Of a stretch of 23,730 nucleotides of DNA, positions 1 to 7,622 are shown in pieces. The notes beneath the pieces were generated by a model. That model saw only the letters and a program-made list of their open reading frames with translations, was not told the DNA's origin and did no database searches. The stretch covers positions 1 to 23,730 of IMG/VR virus record IMGVR_UViG_3300021138_000171; one strand, given 5' to 3'. The position numbers and the translations under genes were made by a program. This DNA is from a virus. Each line of letters begins with the position of its first letter. Within the stretch, counting starts at the first letter, position 1.

Positions 1-93
1 TCTCCGGCAGGGACTTGGATTGCTGTAGGTGCTTCCACCGGCGGCTCTATCTCAACTCAGTTGTGCTGCCATGTAGCATTGGAATATATCTAA
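1..93 (+). CDS. C-terminal end of a virion-type protein (partial)
   Basis: The window opens inside an open frame of 30 codons that ends in TAA one base before the next ATG. The visible tail reads like a beta-rich phage structural protein, and its GTWI segment followed by a hydrophobic strand resembles the end of the protein at 5464-6162 (GTWIFPVV). It is probably another tail or fibre-associated protein. No function can be given because the body of the gene lies outside the window. Confidence 0.6.
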   Translation, partial: SPAGTWIAVGASTGGSISTQLCCHVALEYI

Positions 94-94
94 T

Positions 95-1438
95 ATGATT
101 ATTCAAAATATCAGCCTAACTAACTCTACGGTATATGACGGATCATTTAACAGTATCAATGCTTTGTTATATATAGATCTAGGCAATCCTAATAGTTATT
201 CGGGCAGTGGAACGACCTATACAGACCTATCTAGTAATGCCAACAATGGCACTAGTGCAGGTAGTCCTGTGTATAGTAATCAGTATGGCGGTTATGTTAA
301 TTTTAACGGTGCAGGCAATCAGTATATTGCTACTCCTACAGCCAAATACAACAAAACTTACACGGGCAAGACTGTGTTTATTGTAGCTAGATTGACCGGC
401 ATCACTGCTGGTACATTCCGTTGCCTATTTGGCACAGCTAGCGGCACTAGAAATTTTAATACCTACATATACAGTCCTAGTAGTGGTGTTTATCAAATAC
501 ATTATAGTGCAGGCGGTGGTGGAGGGTTTTCAAATAATATATCTTTAACATTAGGTCAGTGGTTCAGTATTGCTGTTGTACACTCTACAGATGGCACTGT
601 TACATATTATTTTAACGGGCAACCTGCAGGAACTAACACAGGACTAACATTTACTCAATGGGTTAGTAATGGCAACGAAAACATAGGTGTCGGTGACAAC
701 TATTGGTATGGTGATATTGCCTTGTGTGCAGCCTATGGTCGCGCTCTTAACGCTAGCGAAATACAACAAAATCATAATACTATGGCAGCTAGGGGTTATT
801 TTAGCATCATTACCAGTAACCTTGCTATCTGGATTGATGCTAATAGCTCAGTCAGCTATCCTGGCACTGGTACTAGTATTGTTGACCTGTCAGGGAATAA
901 TCGTACACAGAATTTAGCACTGGCTTCGCAGTTTGCTACTCTGAGCGATGTAAAATGCTTTGACTGTAATGTTAATAGTATTACAGCCGCAAGTATTGGG
1001 CCTGTGTTACCTACCACAGGGTTTACCTACATTGCCTGGGCAAGAATGAAGTCTAGTAGTGCTGATTATAGAACATTGTTTAGATCTAGCCCCGATGATC
1101 ATGCGATATTAATACAAATAGGCTCAAATAACTTAGGTATGTGGGATAATAGCACCAATTTTCATTCAGCAGGATATGATGTAACAAATCTAACCAATGT
1201 ATGGACTCAATGGGCAGTTACCGGTGATAGCACAGGTCAGACATTTTATATCAACGGACAGCAAGTTGGCACAGTATCGGGATACTCAGTTGCTGGCAAT
1301 AGTAATTGGCTTACCGGCGGCGTAACACAATCACAGAATTTTGGGTATATAGCCAATATGCTTATGTATACTGCTAAACTATCTCAGTCACAGATACAGC
1401 AGAACTATACAGCATTACGGTCTAGATTCAATGTATAA
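95..1438 (+). CDS. Tandem LamG-like (concanavalin A-like) lectin-fold tail protein
   Basis: This is a 447-aa protein with no signal peptide or membrane segment. It consists of two successive jelly-roll modules. Module 1 (about residues 22-235) has an opening strand, a short 'TDLSSNANNGT' loop, a 'GQWFSIAVVHS..TVTYYFNGQPAG' core and a 'GDIALCAAYGRALNASEIQQN' end. Module 2 (about 240-445) repeats the plan with 'VDLSGNNRTQN', 'WTQWAVTGDSTGQTFYINGQQVG' and 'ANMLMYTAKLSQSQIQQNY'. The Y-F/I-N-G-Q and LSxSxIQQN signatures are typical of the LamG-like Laminin_G_3 group, which binds glycans. Flanked by fibre genes, it is probably a receptor-binding or virion-decorating adhesin. The gene follows the previous stop by one base and has only a weak ribosome site (GGA near 81). 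The domain call is firm; the location in the virion is inferred. Confidence 0.8.
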   Translation: MIIQNISLTNSTVYDGSFNSINALLYIDLGNPNSYSGSGTTYTDLSSNANNGTSAGSPVYSNQYGGYVNFNGAGNQYIATPTAKYNKTYTGKTVFIVARLTGITAGTFRCLFGTASGTRNFNTYIYSPSSGVYQIHYSAGGGGGFSNNISLTLGQWFSIAVVHSTDGTVTYYFNGQPAGTNTGLTFTQWVSNGNENIGVGDNYWYGDIALCAAYGRALNASEIQQNHNTMAARGYFSIITSNLAIWIDANSSVSYPGTGTSIVDLSGNNRTQNLALASQFATLSDVKCFDCNVNSITAASIGPVLPTTGFTYIAWARMKSSSADYRTLFRSSPDDHAILIQIGSNNLGMWDNSTNFHSAGYDVTNLTNVWTQWAVTGDSTGQTFYINGQQVGTVSGYSVAGNSNWLTGGVTQSQNFGYIANMLMYTAKLSQSQIQQNYTALRSRFNV

Positions 1439-1453
1439 AAATAGTAAGGAACA

Positions 1454-3244
1454 ATGATGACAACAATAAATTTTCCAACAGGCACCAGCAGTGGACAAAC
1501 ATACTGTGCACCTAATGGTAATACCTACACCTGGGATGGTTACAAGTGGACCGGACAGGTAACTGCTGTTGTAGGACCTAGCGGACCCCGTGGTGCACAA
1601 GGTTCTGTGGGACAACAAGGTGTTAGTGTTACATTAAAGGGCACAGTGGCAACATCAAGTTCTTTACCCGGATCTGGAAATAGTTTAGACGATGGATATA
1701 TTGCTCAAAATACAGGGCACCTATGGTTCTGGGGTAGTGATAATGCTTGGCACGATGCTGGTCAAATTGTAGGGCCAAGCGGACCTACCGGACCTACTGG
1801 ACCTGCTAGTACAGTGAGCGGACCATCGGGTCCCACTGGAGTAGACGGTGCTCGAGGCAATCAAGGTGCCCAAGGTGCAGCCGGAGGTGGCAGCGGGAGT
1901 GGTAGTCAAGGTGCCCAAGGATACCAAGGTACTGCCGGATCACAAGGATATCAAGGTACTGCCGGACCAAGCGGACCTAGTGGTGCACAAGGTTCAACAG
2001 GCGCACAAGGTGCAGCAGGATCGGGTGGTGGCGGGGGTAGCGGATGGCAGCTAACAACTAGCACTGGAGGCAGTGTTTCACTTTACTTTGGAAAGAATCC
2101 TTTCCCAGTCGGCGGCGGGTGCTATTCTGTTACCAGTATTGGCTCGTATACAAACATATTAGGGTTTAACTCTGCTACTATGATTGCCATGGCAGGCTGC
2201 GGTGGAATTGGCGGAACTGGTACCTTTGTTATAGAAAATGTTAAATTTACCTGTAATAATCCCTGTGTTCCTAATCATCCTTCGAACTATAATACTATTA
2301 TTTCCACCTATGGTGGATATATGAATTTCAATAGTTTTACACTGACCAATGTCGGTGGGACATTAAGACCAGTTAGCAATGGCGGCCTAGCTATAGGACC
2401 CGGTGGTAGTGTATTGATCTATGGCGGTGGCGGCGCAGGTGGTGGTAATCTAGTTCCTCAAAGCGGTGGCAGCGGTGTTACTCAACAAACCCTCGGCGGA
2501 TGTTGGGGTGGTTATGGACAAGTAAGCTATTGGAATACTACCTATAGTCAAAGTTTTGTAATGCCGCAGTACATTTTTGGAAATCCCTATGGCACAAATA
2601 CTTTTGGAGCATTATCTTCGGGAACTATCAAATTCAGTGATGGTAGTGTACAGATAACTGCCTACACTGGATCGTTTAATACTAGTACACTGGTAGCTCG
2701 AGCTGTTACAGCCACTAACGCTACTAATGTGTTAGGGTCTACTCAAACTGCAATTACCACATTAGGTACATTAACCAGTTTGTCAGTCAGCGGTAGTGTT
2801 AATGTAGGCGGTAGTGTTACCATGCCAAATCGCCCTGCATTCCGTGTGTATGGTGCAGGTGTTACCAATAATTTATCGACAACTGTTAACACCAACGGAA
2901 TATTAAATGGCAATAATTATGCTGTTGACTATCAACAGGGAACGGCATTAAACACATCAACTGGTGTATTCACTGCTCCTATTGCTGGACTATACAGTAT
3001 ACATCTTAATGCTCGTGTAGTCAGCAATACTACTTCGAGCGCACAGGTTATTGTTATTAAGAACTACGCTACTACCAGTTCAAATATGGTTATGTGGGAG
3101 CACGGAACAAACCCTTCAATCAACCATTTTGGTGTCAGCACCGTGGCTAGACTGGCAGTAGGCGATACACTGGTAACCAAGGTAACAGTGGGAGCCATTA
3201 ACTTCGACATCAATGATAATTGGGCAGTGGCCTACATAGGATAA
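1454..3244 (+). CDS. Collagen-like tail fibre with C-terminal C1q-like head
   Basis: This 596-aa protein has four parts. Residues 1-37 form a short aromatic module (FPTGTSSGQTY...WDGYKWTG) that is also present in the next gene. A folded insert (about 60-105, LPGSGNSLDDGY...WFWG) is flanked by Gly-X-Y runs, and further Gly-X-Y and glycine tracts reach about residue 195. The middle is beta-rich and glycine-rich and includes KFSDGSVQITAYTG, a motif common in phage fibres. The last ~110 residues look like a C1q/TNF-type jelly roll: STGVFTAPIAGLYSIHLNA, a VIKN strand, VSTVARLAVGDTL, and a terminal NWAVAYIG. Collagen-like stalks with C1q heads form trimers, so this is probably a receptor-binding fibre. 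AAGGA lies just upstream of two adjacent ATG codons (1454, 1457); either could be the start. Confidence 0.85.
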   Translation: MMTTINFPTGTSSGQTYCAPNGNTYTWDGYKWTGQVTAVVGPSGPRGAQGSVGQQGVSVTLKGTVATSSSLPGSGNSLDDGYIAQNTGHLWFWGSDNAWHDAGQIVGPSGPTGPTGPASTVSGPSGPTGVDGARGNQGAQGAAGGGSGSGSQGAQGYQGTAGSQGYQGTAGPSGPSGAQGSTGAQGAAGSGGGGGSGWQLTTSTGGSVSLYFGKNPFPVGGGCYSVTSIGSYTNILGFNSATMIAMAGCGGIGGTGTFVIENVKFTCNNPCVPNHPSNYNTIISTYGGYMNFNSFTLTNVGGTLRPVSNGGLAIGPGGSVLIYGGGGAGGGNLVPQSGGSGVTQQTLGGCWGGYGQVSYWNTTYSQSFVMPQYIFGNPYGTNTFGALSSGTIKFSDGSVQITAYTGSFNTSTLVARAVTATNATNVLGSTQTAITTLGTLTSLSVSGSVNVGGSVTMPNRPAFRVYGAGVTNNLSTTVNTNGILNGNNYAVDYQQGTALNTSTGVFTAPIAGLYSIHLNARVVSNTTSSAQVIVIKNYATTSSNMVMWEHGTNPSINHFGVSTVARLAVGDTLVTKVTVGAINFDINDNWAVAYIG

Positions 3245-3258
3245 ACAGGACAGCTTAA

Positions 3259-3266
3259 AATAAATA
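3259..3266 (+). promoter_or_regulatory. Putative T4-type late promoter (AATAAATA)
   Basis: A one-base variant of the T4 late octamer TATAAATA lies in the 44-base gap before the fibre gene at 3289. It fits late transcription of that gene, but it is short and in AT-rich sequence. Confidence 0.4.
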
Positions 3267-3288
3267 ACTTTGGATAAAATAAAATACT

Positions 3289-5451
3289 ATGGCAGCAATA
3301 CCTTTCCCGTCAAGTCCTACATCAGGACAACAATTCACCTATAACGGTACAACATATACCTACAGTGGTGTAGTATGGACTGGCGGCGTTACCCCGGCAG
3401 CAGGCGCCAGCGGCCCGACTGGTCCAAGCGGCCCAGTAGGTGCACAGGGTTCTACAGGACAACAAGGTACTAGTATTACAATATTGAGCACAGTGGCTAC
3501 CTCTGCTAGTTTGCCAGGATCGGGCAATACATTAGATGACGGTTATGTAGCAGCGGATACTGGACATGTTTGGTTTTGGGGCAATGACTCTCAATGGCAC
3601 GATGCTGGTCCAATCGCAGGCCCTAGGGGTGTAAGTGGAGCGAGTGGTGTAACAGGTCCAAGCGGCCCTAGCGGTTCTTGTGGTCCAAGTGGCCCTGTAG
3701 GTATACGCGGAGTAAGTGGTCCTAGTGGTGCAAGTGGACCCAGCGGTGTTCAAGGAACAACCGGATATCAAGGATTCCAGGGAACAATAGGTAACCAAGG
3801 CGTCAGTGGAGCGACTGGCCCTACTGGTGTTGTTGGTCCTAGCGGCGCACAAGGGCACCAAGGAGTCAGTGGCTCTCAGGGAGCTATTGGATCAGTTGGT
3901 ACACAAGGCGTTCAGGGAAATCAAGGCGTTCAGGGAAATCAAGGCGTTCAGGGTGCACAGGGACCTAGTGGTGCACAAGGTGTTATCGGATTAACCGGAT
4001 ATCAAGGATATCAAGGACCTAGTGGTGTACAAGGGCGACAAGGCCTACAGGGATTAATAGGTCCTACAGGTGTGCAAGGCATCAGAGGGTTTCAAGGATG
4101 TACAGGTCAATGCGGCGATACAGGATTTCAAGGTGCACAAGGTGCTCGAGGCTTCCAAGGCAGTGCTGGCCCAACCGGTCCACAGGGATGTAGCGGCAGT
4201 CAGGGTGCACAGGGCGTACAAGGTAATCAAGGAAATCAAGGCGTTCAGGGATTTCAGGGCACACAGGGCATTCAGGGAGCAACAGGCAATCAAGGAAACC
4301 AAGGCGTTCAGGGACGACAAGGTGTTCAAGGCGCAACAGGAAGCCAAGGAAGCCAAGGTAGTATCGGTAATCAAGGCGTACAAGGCACAACTGGTTCTCA
4401 GGGTGTTCAGGGAGCGCAAGGTCAAACTGGTAATCAAGGCAGTCAAGGCAGTCAGGGTGTGCAGGGCAACCAAGGACAAACTGGTGTACAAGGTTTCCAA
4501 GGCAGTCAAGGATTTCAAGGTCCTAGCGGTGCACAAGGAATAACAGGTTATCAAGGATGCAACGGATTTCAAGGCAGTCAAGGGCGCCAAGGTAATCAAG
4601 GCAGCAGCGGTCCGACAGGCCCTACCGGAGTGCAAGGATGTCGTGGTGTACAGGGTTACCAAGGATCTGCTAGTACAATAAGCGGACCAACTGGCCCAAG
4701 TGGGGTATTAGGTCCAAGCGGGCCTAGTGGTGTTACAGGTCCAAGCGGTGTTACAGGACCAAGTGGTGTACAAGGCACACAGGGAAACCAGGGTAGCCAA
4801 GGTGCACAGGGAACTCCTAGCACTGTGAGCGGTCCTAGCGGTGCACAAGGACAAACTGGAACTGGTGCACAAGGGCATCAAGGTTTCCAAGGTAGTGTAG
4901 GACCTACCGGAGTACAAGGCACACAAGGTTATCAAGGTGCTGCTAGTACAGTAAGTGGCCCAACTGGTCCGACTGGTGTACAAGGCACACAAGGTTATCA
5001 AGGTGCTGCTAGTACAGTAAGTGGCCCAACTGGTCCGACTGGTGTACAAGGAGCTGCCGGAACCGGATCCTTTCCATCAAGAGCACCTGCATATGGAACT
5101 GCATATAGTCTAGCACCCAATGCAGTGGGCACTGTAACATTGACAGGATATAAAACCTATGCATTGTCTAAGGTGTTAACATCTGCAGCAGCTCGAGTTA
5201 GATTTTACACAGATGCGACTAGTCAAGCTAATGATAGCTCTAGACCACAAGGATGTAGTGCTGCTCCCGGTAGCGGATTAATAGCCGAAGTTATTACCAG
5301 TTCTACAGCACTGACTCAATTGGTAAGTCCGTCAGTTGTAGGATCAAACAATGATAGTCCAGCATCGACTAATGTCTATGTAAATGTAACTAATCTTACC
5401 GGATCTACACAGGCTATTAGTGTAGAAGCATTTCTCCTAAGATTAGAGTAA
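3289..5451 (+). CDS. Long collagen-like tail fibre protein
   Basis: This 720-aa protein shares its N-terminus with the previous fibre: a short aromatic module (PFPSSPTSGQQFTY..WTGG) and the LPGSGNTLDDGYV...WFWG insert at about 83-105. That points to attachment at the same or an equivalent virion site. Residues ~107-600 are an almost unbroken Gly-X-Y domain rich in G-x-Q, with GPSGPTG blocks. The last ~120 residues form a compact domain (YGTAYSLAPNAVGTVTLTGYKTYALSKV...VEAFLLRLE), presumably the trimerising or receptor-binding tip. Several strings of nearly identical 9-18-base units occur in the gene, and one perfect 66-base tandem duplication lies near its 3' end, so stalk length probably changes by slippage. 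The stop codon overlaps a late-promoter-like octamer. Confidence 0.85.
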   Translation: MAAIPFPSSPTSGQQFTYNGTTYTYSGVVWTGGVTPAAGASGPTGPSGPVGAQGSTGQQGTSITILSTVATSASLPGSGNTLDDGYVAADTGHVWFWGNDSQWHDAGPIAGPRGVSGASGVTGPSGPSGSCGPSGPVGIRGVSGPSGASGPSGVQGTTGYQGFQGTIGNQGVSGATGPTGVVGPSGAQGHQGVSGSQGAIGSVGTQGVQGNQGVQGNQGVQGAQGPSGAQGVIGLTGYQGYQGPSGVQGRQGLQGLIGPTGVQGIRGFQGCTGQCGDTGFQGAQGARGFQGSAGPTGPQGCSGSQGAQGVQGNQGNQGVQGFQGTQGIQGATGNQGNQGVQGRQGVQGATGSQGSQGSIGNQGVQGTTGSQGVQGAQGQTGNQGSQGSQGVQGNQGQTGVQGFQGSQGFQGPSGAQGITGYQGCNGFQGSQGRQGNQGSSGPTGPTGVQGCRGVQGYQGSASTISGPTGPSGVLGPSGPSGVTGPSGVTGPSGVQGTQGNQGSQGAQGTPSTVSGPSGAQGQTGTGAQGHQGFQGSVGPTGVQGTQGYQGAASTVSGPTGPTGVQGTQGYQGAASTVSGPTGPTGVQGAAGTGSFPSRAPAYGTAYSLAPNAVGTVTLTGYKTYALSKVLTSAAARVRFYTDATSQANDSSRPQGCSAAPGSGLIAEVITSSTALTQLVSPSVVGSNNDSPASTNVYVNVTNLTGSTQAISVEAFLLRLE
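4912..5043 (+). repeat. Perfect 2 x 66-bp tandem repeat in the collagen-like gene
   Basis: Bases 4912-4977 and 4978-5043 are identical on reading and keep the frame, encoding two copies of a 22-residue block that starts VQGTQGYQGAAS and ends GPTGPTG. The start of a third copy (GTACAAGG) follows. Identity at synonymous positions indicates a recent duplication. Confidence 0.9.
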
Positions 5452-5457
5452 TAAATA
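5450..5457 (+). promoter_or_regulatory. Late-promoter-like AATAAATA overlapping a stop codon
   Basis: The octamer shares its first two bases with the TAA stop of the collagen-like gene, giving TAATAAATA. Only six bases separate it from the ATG at 5464. If it is used like a T4 late promoter, transcription would begin on or beside that ATG. Confidence 0.45.
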
Positions 5458-5463
5458 CCCCAT

Positions 5464-6162
5464 ATGTCACAAAACGGAATATCAACAGAAGTAGTTTACG
5501 TAGGCACCAGTACCGTTGTAGACCCTATTGCAACCAAAATAAAGCGCCGAGCTGATAAGCTAGCACTAGCACAGTGCACCAGAAGTCATTCTATCTACGG
5601 TTATAGACCGTTGAATCATATTTCCGGTACACATCAATCCTATGTCAATGGAGCCAATGGACCTTCCCTGCAAACATTGTCAGGCACTGCTAGTCCTTCA
5701 GTGGGACATCCTTGGTCTACTGCACCTGCTTTTGATGTTGTTATAACACGGTCTGCGGAACTTGGTTCATCGCAGCAAATAGAAGGTATAACCTATGTTA
5801 CTAGTGCTACTACATTCGTTAGCAACGGTGTCGCTACTGACCCCTCTTATGGATCTAGTAGCTTCTTCTTAAAATCTTTCAGCACAGCTACATCAGACCA
5901 ATTGACTACTATACTAGGAAATCCTGCAACAACATCTTCTCAATATCACAGCGGATTGTTTTATGCACAATGGGCTGCTAGCAGTAGTGCACCGTCTAGT
6001 TTTGTACAGGTAAGTTTTGCAGTAGCACCTGTTGGTGATGTTAACAACGGTAATCCGAACGGTACTAGTATAAACTTTGATATTCAAGACGATCAAGGCA
6101 ACGAAACTACCGGGACTTGGATATTCCCGGTAGTATTAACTCTTGTAGAACAATATAATTAA
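5464..6162 (+). CDS. Putative virion structural protein, family not recognised
   Basis: This 232-aa protein has no signal peptide or transmembrane segment. A short basic stretch near residues 25-35 (KIKRRADK) is followed by Ser/Thr/Gly-rich beta-type sequence. The end (QDDQGNETTGTWIFPVV...) resembles the partial protein at the window start. It lies between tail-fibre genes and the secreted nuclease and is probably late and virion-associated. No Shine-Dalgarno sequence is visible before the ATG; the late-promoter-like octamer is only six bases upstream, so it may be translated from a leaderless mRNA or by coupling to the fibre gene. I do not recognise a named family. Confidence 0.65.
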   Translation: MSQNGISTEVVYVGTSTVVDPIATKIKRRADKLALAQCTRSHSIYGYRPLNHISGTHQSYVNGANGPSLQTLSGTASPSVGHPWSTAPAFDVVITRSAELGSSQQIEGITYVTSATTFVSNGVATDPSYGSSSFFLKSFSTATSDQLTTILGNPATTSSQYHSGLFYAQWAASSSAPSSFVQVSFAVAPVGDVNNGNPNGTSINFDIQDDQGNETTGTWIFPVVLTLVEQYN

Positions 6163-6168
6163 TAAATA
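6161..6168 (+). promoter_or_regulatory. Late-promoter-like AATAAATA overlapping a stop codon
   Basis: It overlaps the TAA stop of the upstream gene (TAATAAATA) and lies 26 bases before the nuclease ATG, with an AAAGG ribosome site between. This spacing would leave a normal short leader. Confidence 0.5.
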
Positions 6169-6194
6169 AAGTACCAACTTTATAAAGGTATTTT

Positions 6195-6923
6195 ATGAAA
6201 AAACTATTCACGTTCTTATTCCTAGCTGTGGCTCTCTTTGCTAGCACAGGTGCATTTGCACAAATCAATCAACAGTGCCCTCAGTTTACTGTCAACGGCA
6301 CTCCGCAATATCAAGCTCACCCTGGTGATCAAGAGATTTGCCACTTAAATTTTGCAGTTATCCATCGCTGCGATGTCAAGGCTCCTGTGGCTGTTTTCGA
6401 ACACTTGACTGTAGCCGCTATGACTGGTCCTGCTAAACGCAAAGACAACTTCCACCCAGATGCCAGCGTTACTCCTGCTTGCTCTGCTAGCCTAGCTGAC
6501 TATGCCACTGTGGGTAAAACACACGACCGTGGACACATGGCTCCTGCTGGCAATAATACTCAAAGCGATGCTATTATGAGCGAGAGTTTTAATCTTTCTA
6601 ACATGGTTGCACAGAACGCTAACAACAATAGAGGCGGCTGGCGCTTACTCGAAACTGCTGAACGCCAATGGGCTATGGCTCCGGGTACCGATTTCTACAT
6701 CATCTCTGGTGGTATTTTCGATGCCGGACATCCAGTAACTGGCAATGGACTAGGTATTCCTACTCGTTTGTATAAGATCATCATCGAGAAAAATAGCAAA
6801 CAAGTTCAAGCATATCTAATGCCAAATGGCCCTATTACCCCTGCTACCAGCTGGGCTCAATACAAAACCACAATGACCGAAGTAGAAAAAGCTACCGGTA
6901 TGAAGTTTAATCTTGGACAATAA
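6195..6923 (+). CDS. Secreted DNA/RNA non-specific endonuclease (EndoG/Serratia nuclease type)
   Basis: This 242-aa protein begins with a clear signal peptide (MKKLFTFLFLAVALFASTGAFA, cleavage after residue 22), so it should be exported by Sec. The mature part has the beta-beta-alpha-metal nuclease signature DRGHMAPAGN at residues 111-120, with His114 as the expected general base. The matching metal-site block NNNRGGWRLLE follows, with Asn145 and Glu153 at the positions of the Serratia nuclease Asn and Glu. Four cysteines (29, 49, 59, 96) could form disulfides outside the cytoplasm. The family cuts DNA and RNA with little sequence preference. In a phage it might degrade periplasmic DNA, help exclude competing phages, or act after lysis; these roles are inference. 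A late-type promoter and a good ribosome site precede it. Confidence 0.9.
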   Translation: MKKLFTFLFLAVALFASTGAFAQINQQCPQFTVNGTPQYQAHPGDQEICHLNFAVIHRCDVKAPVAVFEHLTVAAMTGPAKRKDNFHPDASVTPACSASLADYATVGKTHDRGHMAPAGNNTQSDAIMSESFNLSNMVAQNANNNRGGWRLLETAERQWAMAPGTDFYIISGGIFDAGHPVTGNGLGIPTRLYKIIIEKNSKQVQAYLMPNGPITPATSWAQYKTTMTEVEKATGMKFNLGQ

Positions 6924-7000
6924 TGTCAAATGAATATCCAGTTTATCCAGAGCAAGAGGGTGAGTGGGATCGTCCACTCAATCCTTACAGCCCTGTATGA
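6923..7000 (+). CDS. Possible 25-aa small protein, translationally coupled
   Basis: The ATG overlaps the nuclease stop codon (TAATG), a common coupling arrangement in this window. The product would be acidic and proline-rich (MSNEYPVYPEQEGEWDR...), soluble, and without a recognised domain. A perfect 7-bp hairpin (6961-6980) lies inside it, so this stretch may instead belong to the structured RNA region that follows. Without homologues the call is tentative. Confidence 0.35.
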   Translation: MSNEYPVYPEQEGEWDRPLNPYSPV

Positions 7001-7153
7001 CGGATTGGTAAGATTAGGATGCGGTTTATCAGGTATTCCGTATCCACCCTAACCCTACCTTGGGGACCGTTTGGCGTAACGGTATAGGCGTCCGCGAAAT
7101 TTCACTGCACCGCGTAGTGTGCTGGAGGATAAAGTAACCTCCTTTTCTTTTTT
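6961..7153 (+). ncRNA. Candidate structured non-coding RNA ending in an intrinsic terminator
   Basis: Between the nuclease gene and the next promoter there is a run of hairpins. The first is 6961-6967 with 6974-6980 (TGAGTGG/CCACTCA). The second is a long interrupted stem: 7007-7010, 7014-7017 and 7018-7024 pair with 7056-7059, 7049-7052 and 7038-7044 (GGTA/TACC, TTAG/CTAA, GATGCGG/CCGTATC with one G-T pair). The third is 7066-7071 with 7078-7083 (ACCGTT/AACGGT). The fourth is 7107-7110 with 7119-7122 (GCAC/GTGC). The last is the terminator stem. The region is locally richer in G+C than the flanking spacers and, apart from the small ORF at its start, carries no apparent gene. The D-loop-like GGTA patch is not part of a tRNA: no matching acceptor, anticodon or T arm is present. 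It could be a small RNA or a structured 3' UTR of the nuclease mRNA. Confidence 0.45.
7124..7153 (+). terminator. Rho-independent terminator
   Basis: GGAGG (7124-7128) and CCTCC (7138-7142) form a stem with a nine-base loop, followed by the T-rich run TTTTCTTTTTT. It closes the nuclease unit just before a consensus late promoter. Confidence 0.75.
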
Positions 7154-7172
7154 CTAGGTAATCTTATCCTAC

Positions 7173-7180
7173 TATAAATA
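7173..7180 (+). promoter_or_regulatory. T4-type late promoter, exact TATAAATA
   Basis: An exact match to the T4 late octamer lies 21 bases before the ATG at 7202, with an AGGA ribosome site in between and a terminator directly upstream. This is one of the clearest promoters in the window. Confidence 0.75.
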
Positions 7181-7201
7181 CAACAAATAGGATTTTATAC
7201 C

Positions 7202-7609
7202 ATGATCATCTCCGGCGGAATCAAGCTCAGTGCGGGAATTAACATAGCAGACCCAACAAATCAAGCAATTTTATTTCCACCTAGTCCTCCGCCTAGCCCA
7301 ACCCCAGCTCCAACCCCGGCACCTACTCCTAGCCCAACCCCAGCTCCAACTCCGGCGCCTTCGGGCCCATTTATTGCTAGCTATCTAATTGTGGCAGGTG
7401 GAGGCGGTGGCGGTGTCGGTGATGGTGGCGGTGGCGGCCAGTCTGGCGTCGGAAATGGCGTAGGCGGTGCAGGTGCTTCAGGTGTGGTTCTTATATCAGT
7501 TCCAACTGCAGCATGGGTAGGTACCTACACAGGTACAGCCACAGTGGTCACTACAGTGGGCACTAGTACTGTGCTGATATTTAAAGCCAGCGGAACCTTT
7601 ACTGCTTAA
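7202..7609 (+). CDS. Miniature glycine-rich adhesin with proline-rich linker
   Basis: This 135-aa protein is a short relative of the 304-aa glycine-rich protein at 14071. The two share the start (MIISGGIKLSAGI against MIISGGLNIQPGL), the SYLIVAGGGG entry strand, and the end (SGVVLISVPTAAW...VLIFKASGTFTA against SGVVIISVPAFSW...VVIYKSNGTFIA). Here the glycine core is only about 30 residues instead of roughly 220, and a Pro/Thr/Ala/Ser linker (about residues 28-56, PTPAPTPAP repeats) has been added after the N-terminus. Glycine-rich domains of this kind occur in phage tail adhesins that form packed polyglycine helices. It is probably a virion surface protein. Confidence 0.75.
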   Translation: MIISGGIKLSAGINIADPTNQAILFPPSPPPSPTPAPTPAPTPSPTPAPTPAPSGPFIASYLIVAGGGGGGVGDGGGGGQSGVGNGVGGAGASGVVLISVPTAAWVGTYTGTATVVTTVGTSTVLIFKASGTFTA

Positions 7610-7615
7610 TAAATA
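7608..7615 (+). promoter_or_regulatory. Late-promoter-like AATAAATA overlapping a stop codon
   Basis: TAATAAATA is formed with the stop of the preceding gene and lies seven bases before the ATG at 7623. No Shine-Dalgarno sequence lies between. As at 5450, initiation there would give an mRNA with almost no leader. Confidence 0.45.
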
Positions 7616-7622
7616 CAGCACC

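Noticed and set aside
687-917. 76-aa hydrophobic open frame inside the LamG-type gene
   Set aside because: It lies wholly within a well-supported domain gene in another frame and lacks a ribosome site.
3900-4560. CRISPR-like look of short regular repeats
   Set aside because: Repeats are in-frame 9- and 18-base units encoding GxQ triplets with no unique spacers of constant length; they are coding collagen repeats.
3532-5049. Long open frames antisense and in other frames of the collagen-like gene
   Set aside because: They arise from the biased Gly-X-Y codon repeats; their products are low-complexity Thr/Leu/Ala or Lys/Val strings with no ribosome site or promoter.
7060-7125. Possible tRNA (GGTA patch like a D loop)
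   Set aside because: No acceptor stem of seven pairs, no anticodon arm and no TTC-type T arm can be formed; local hairpins explain the pairing better.
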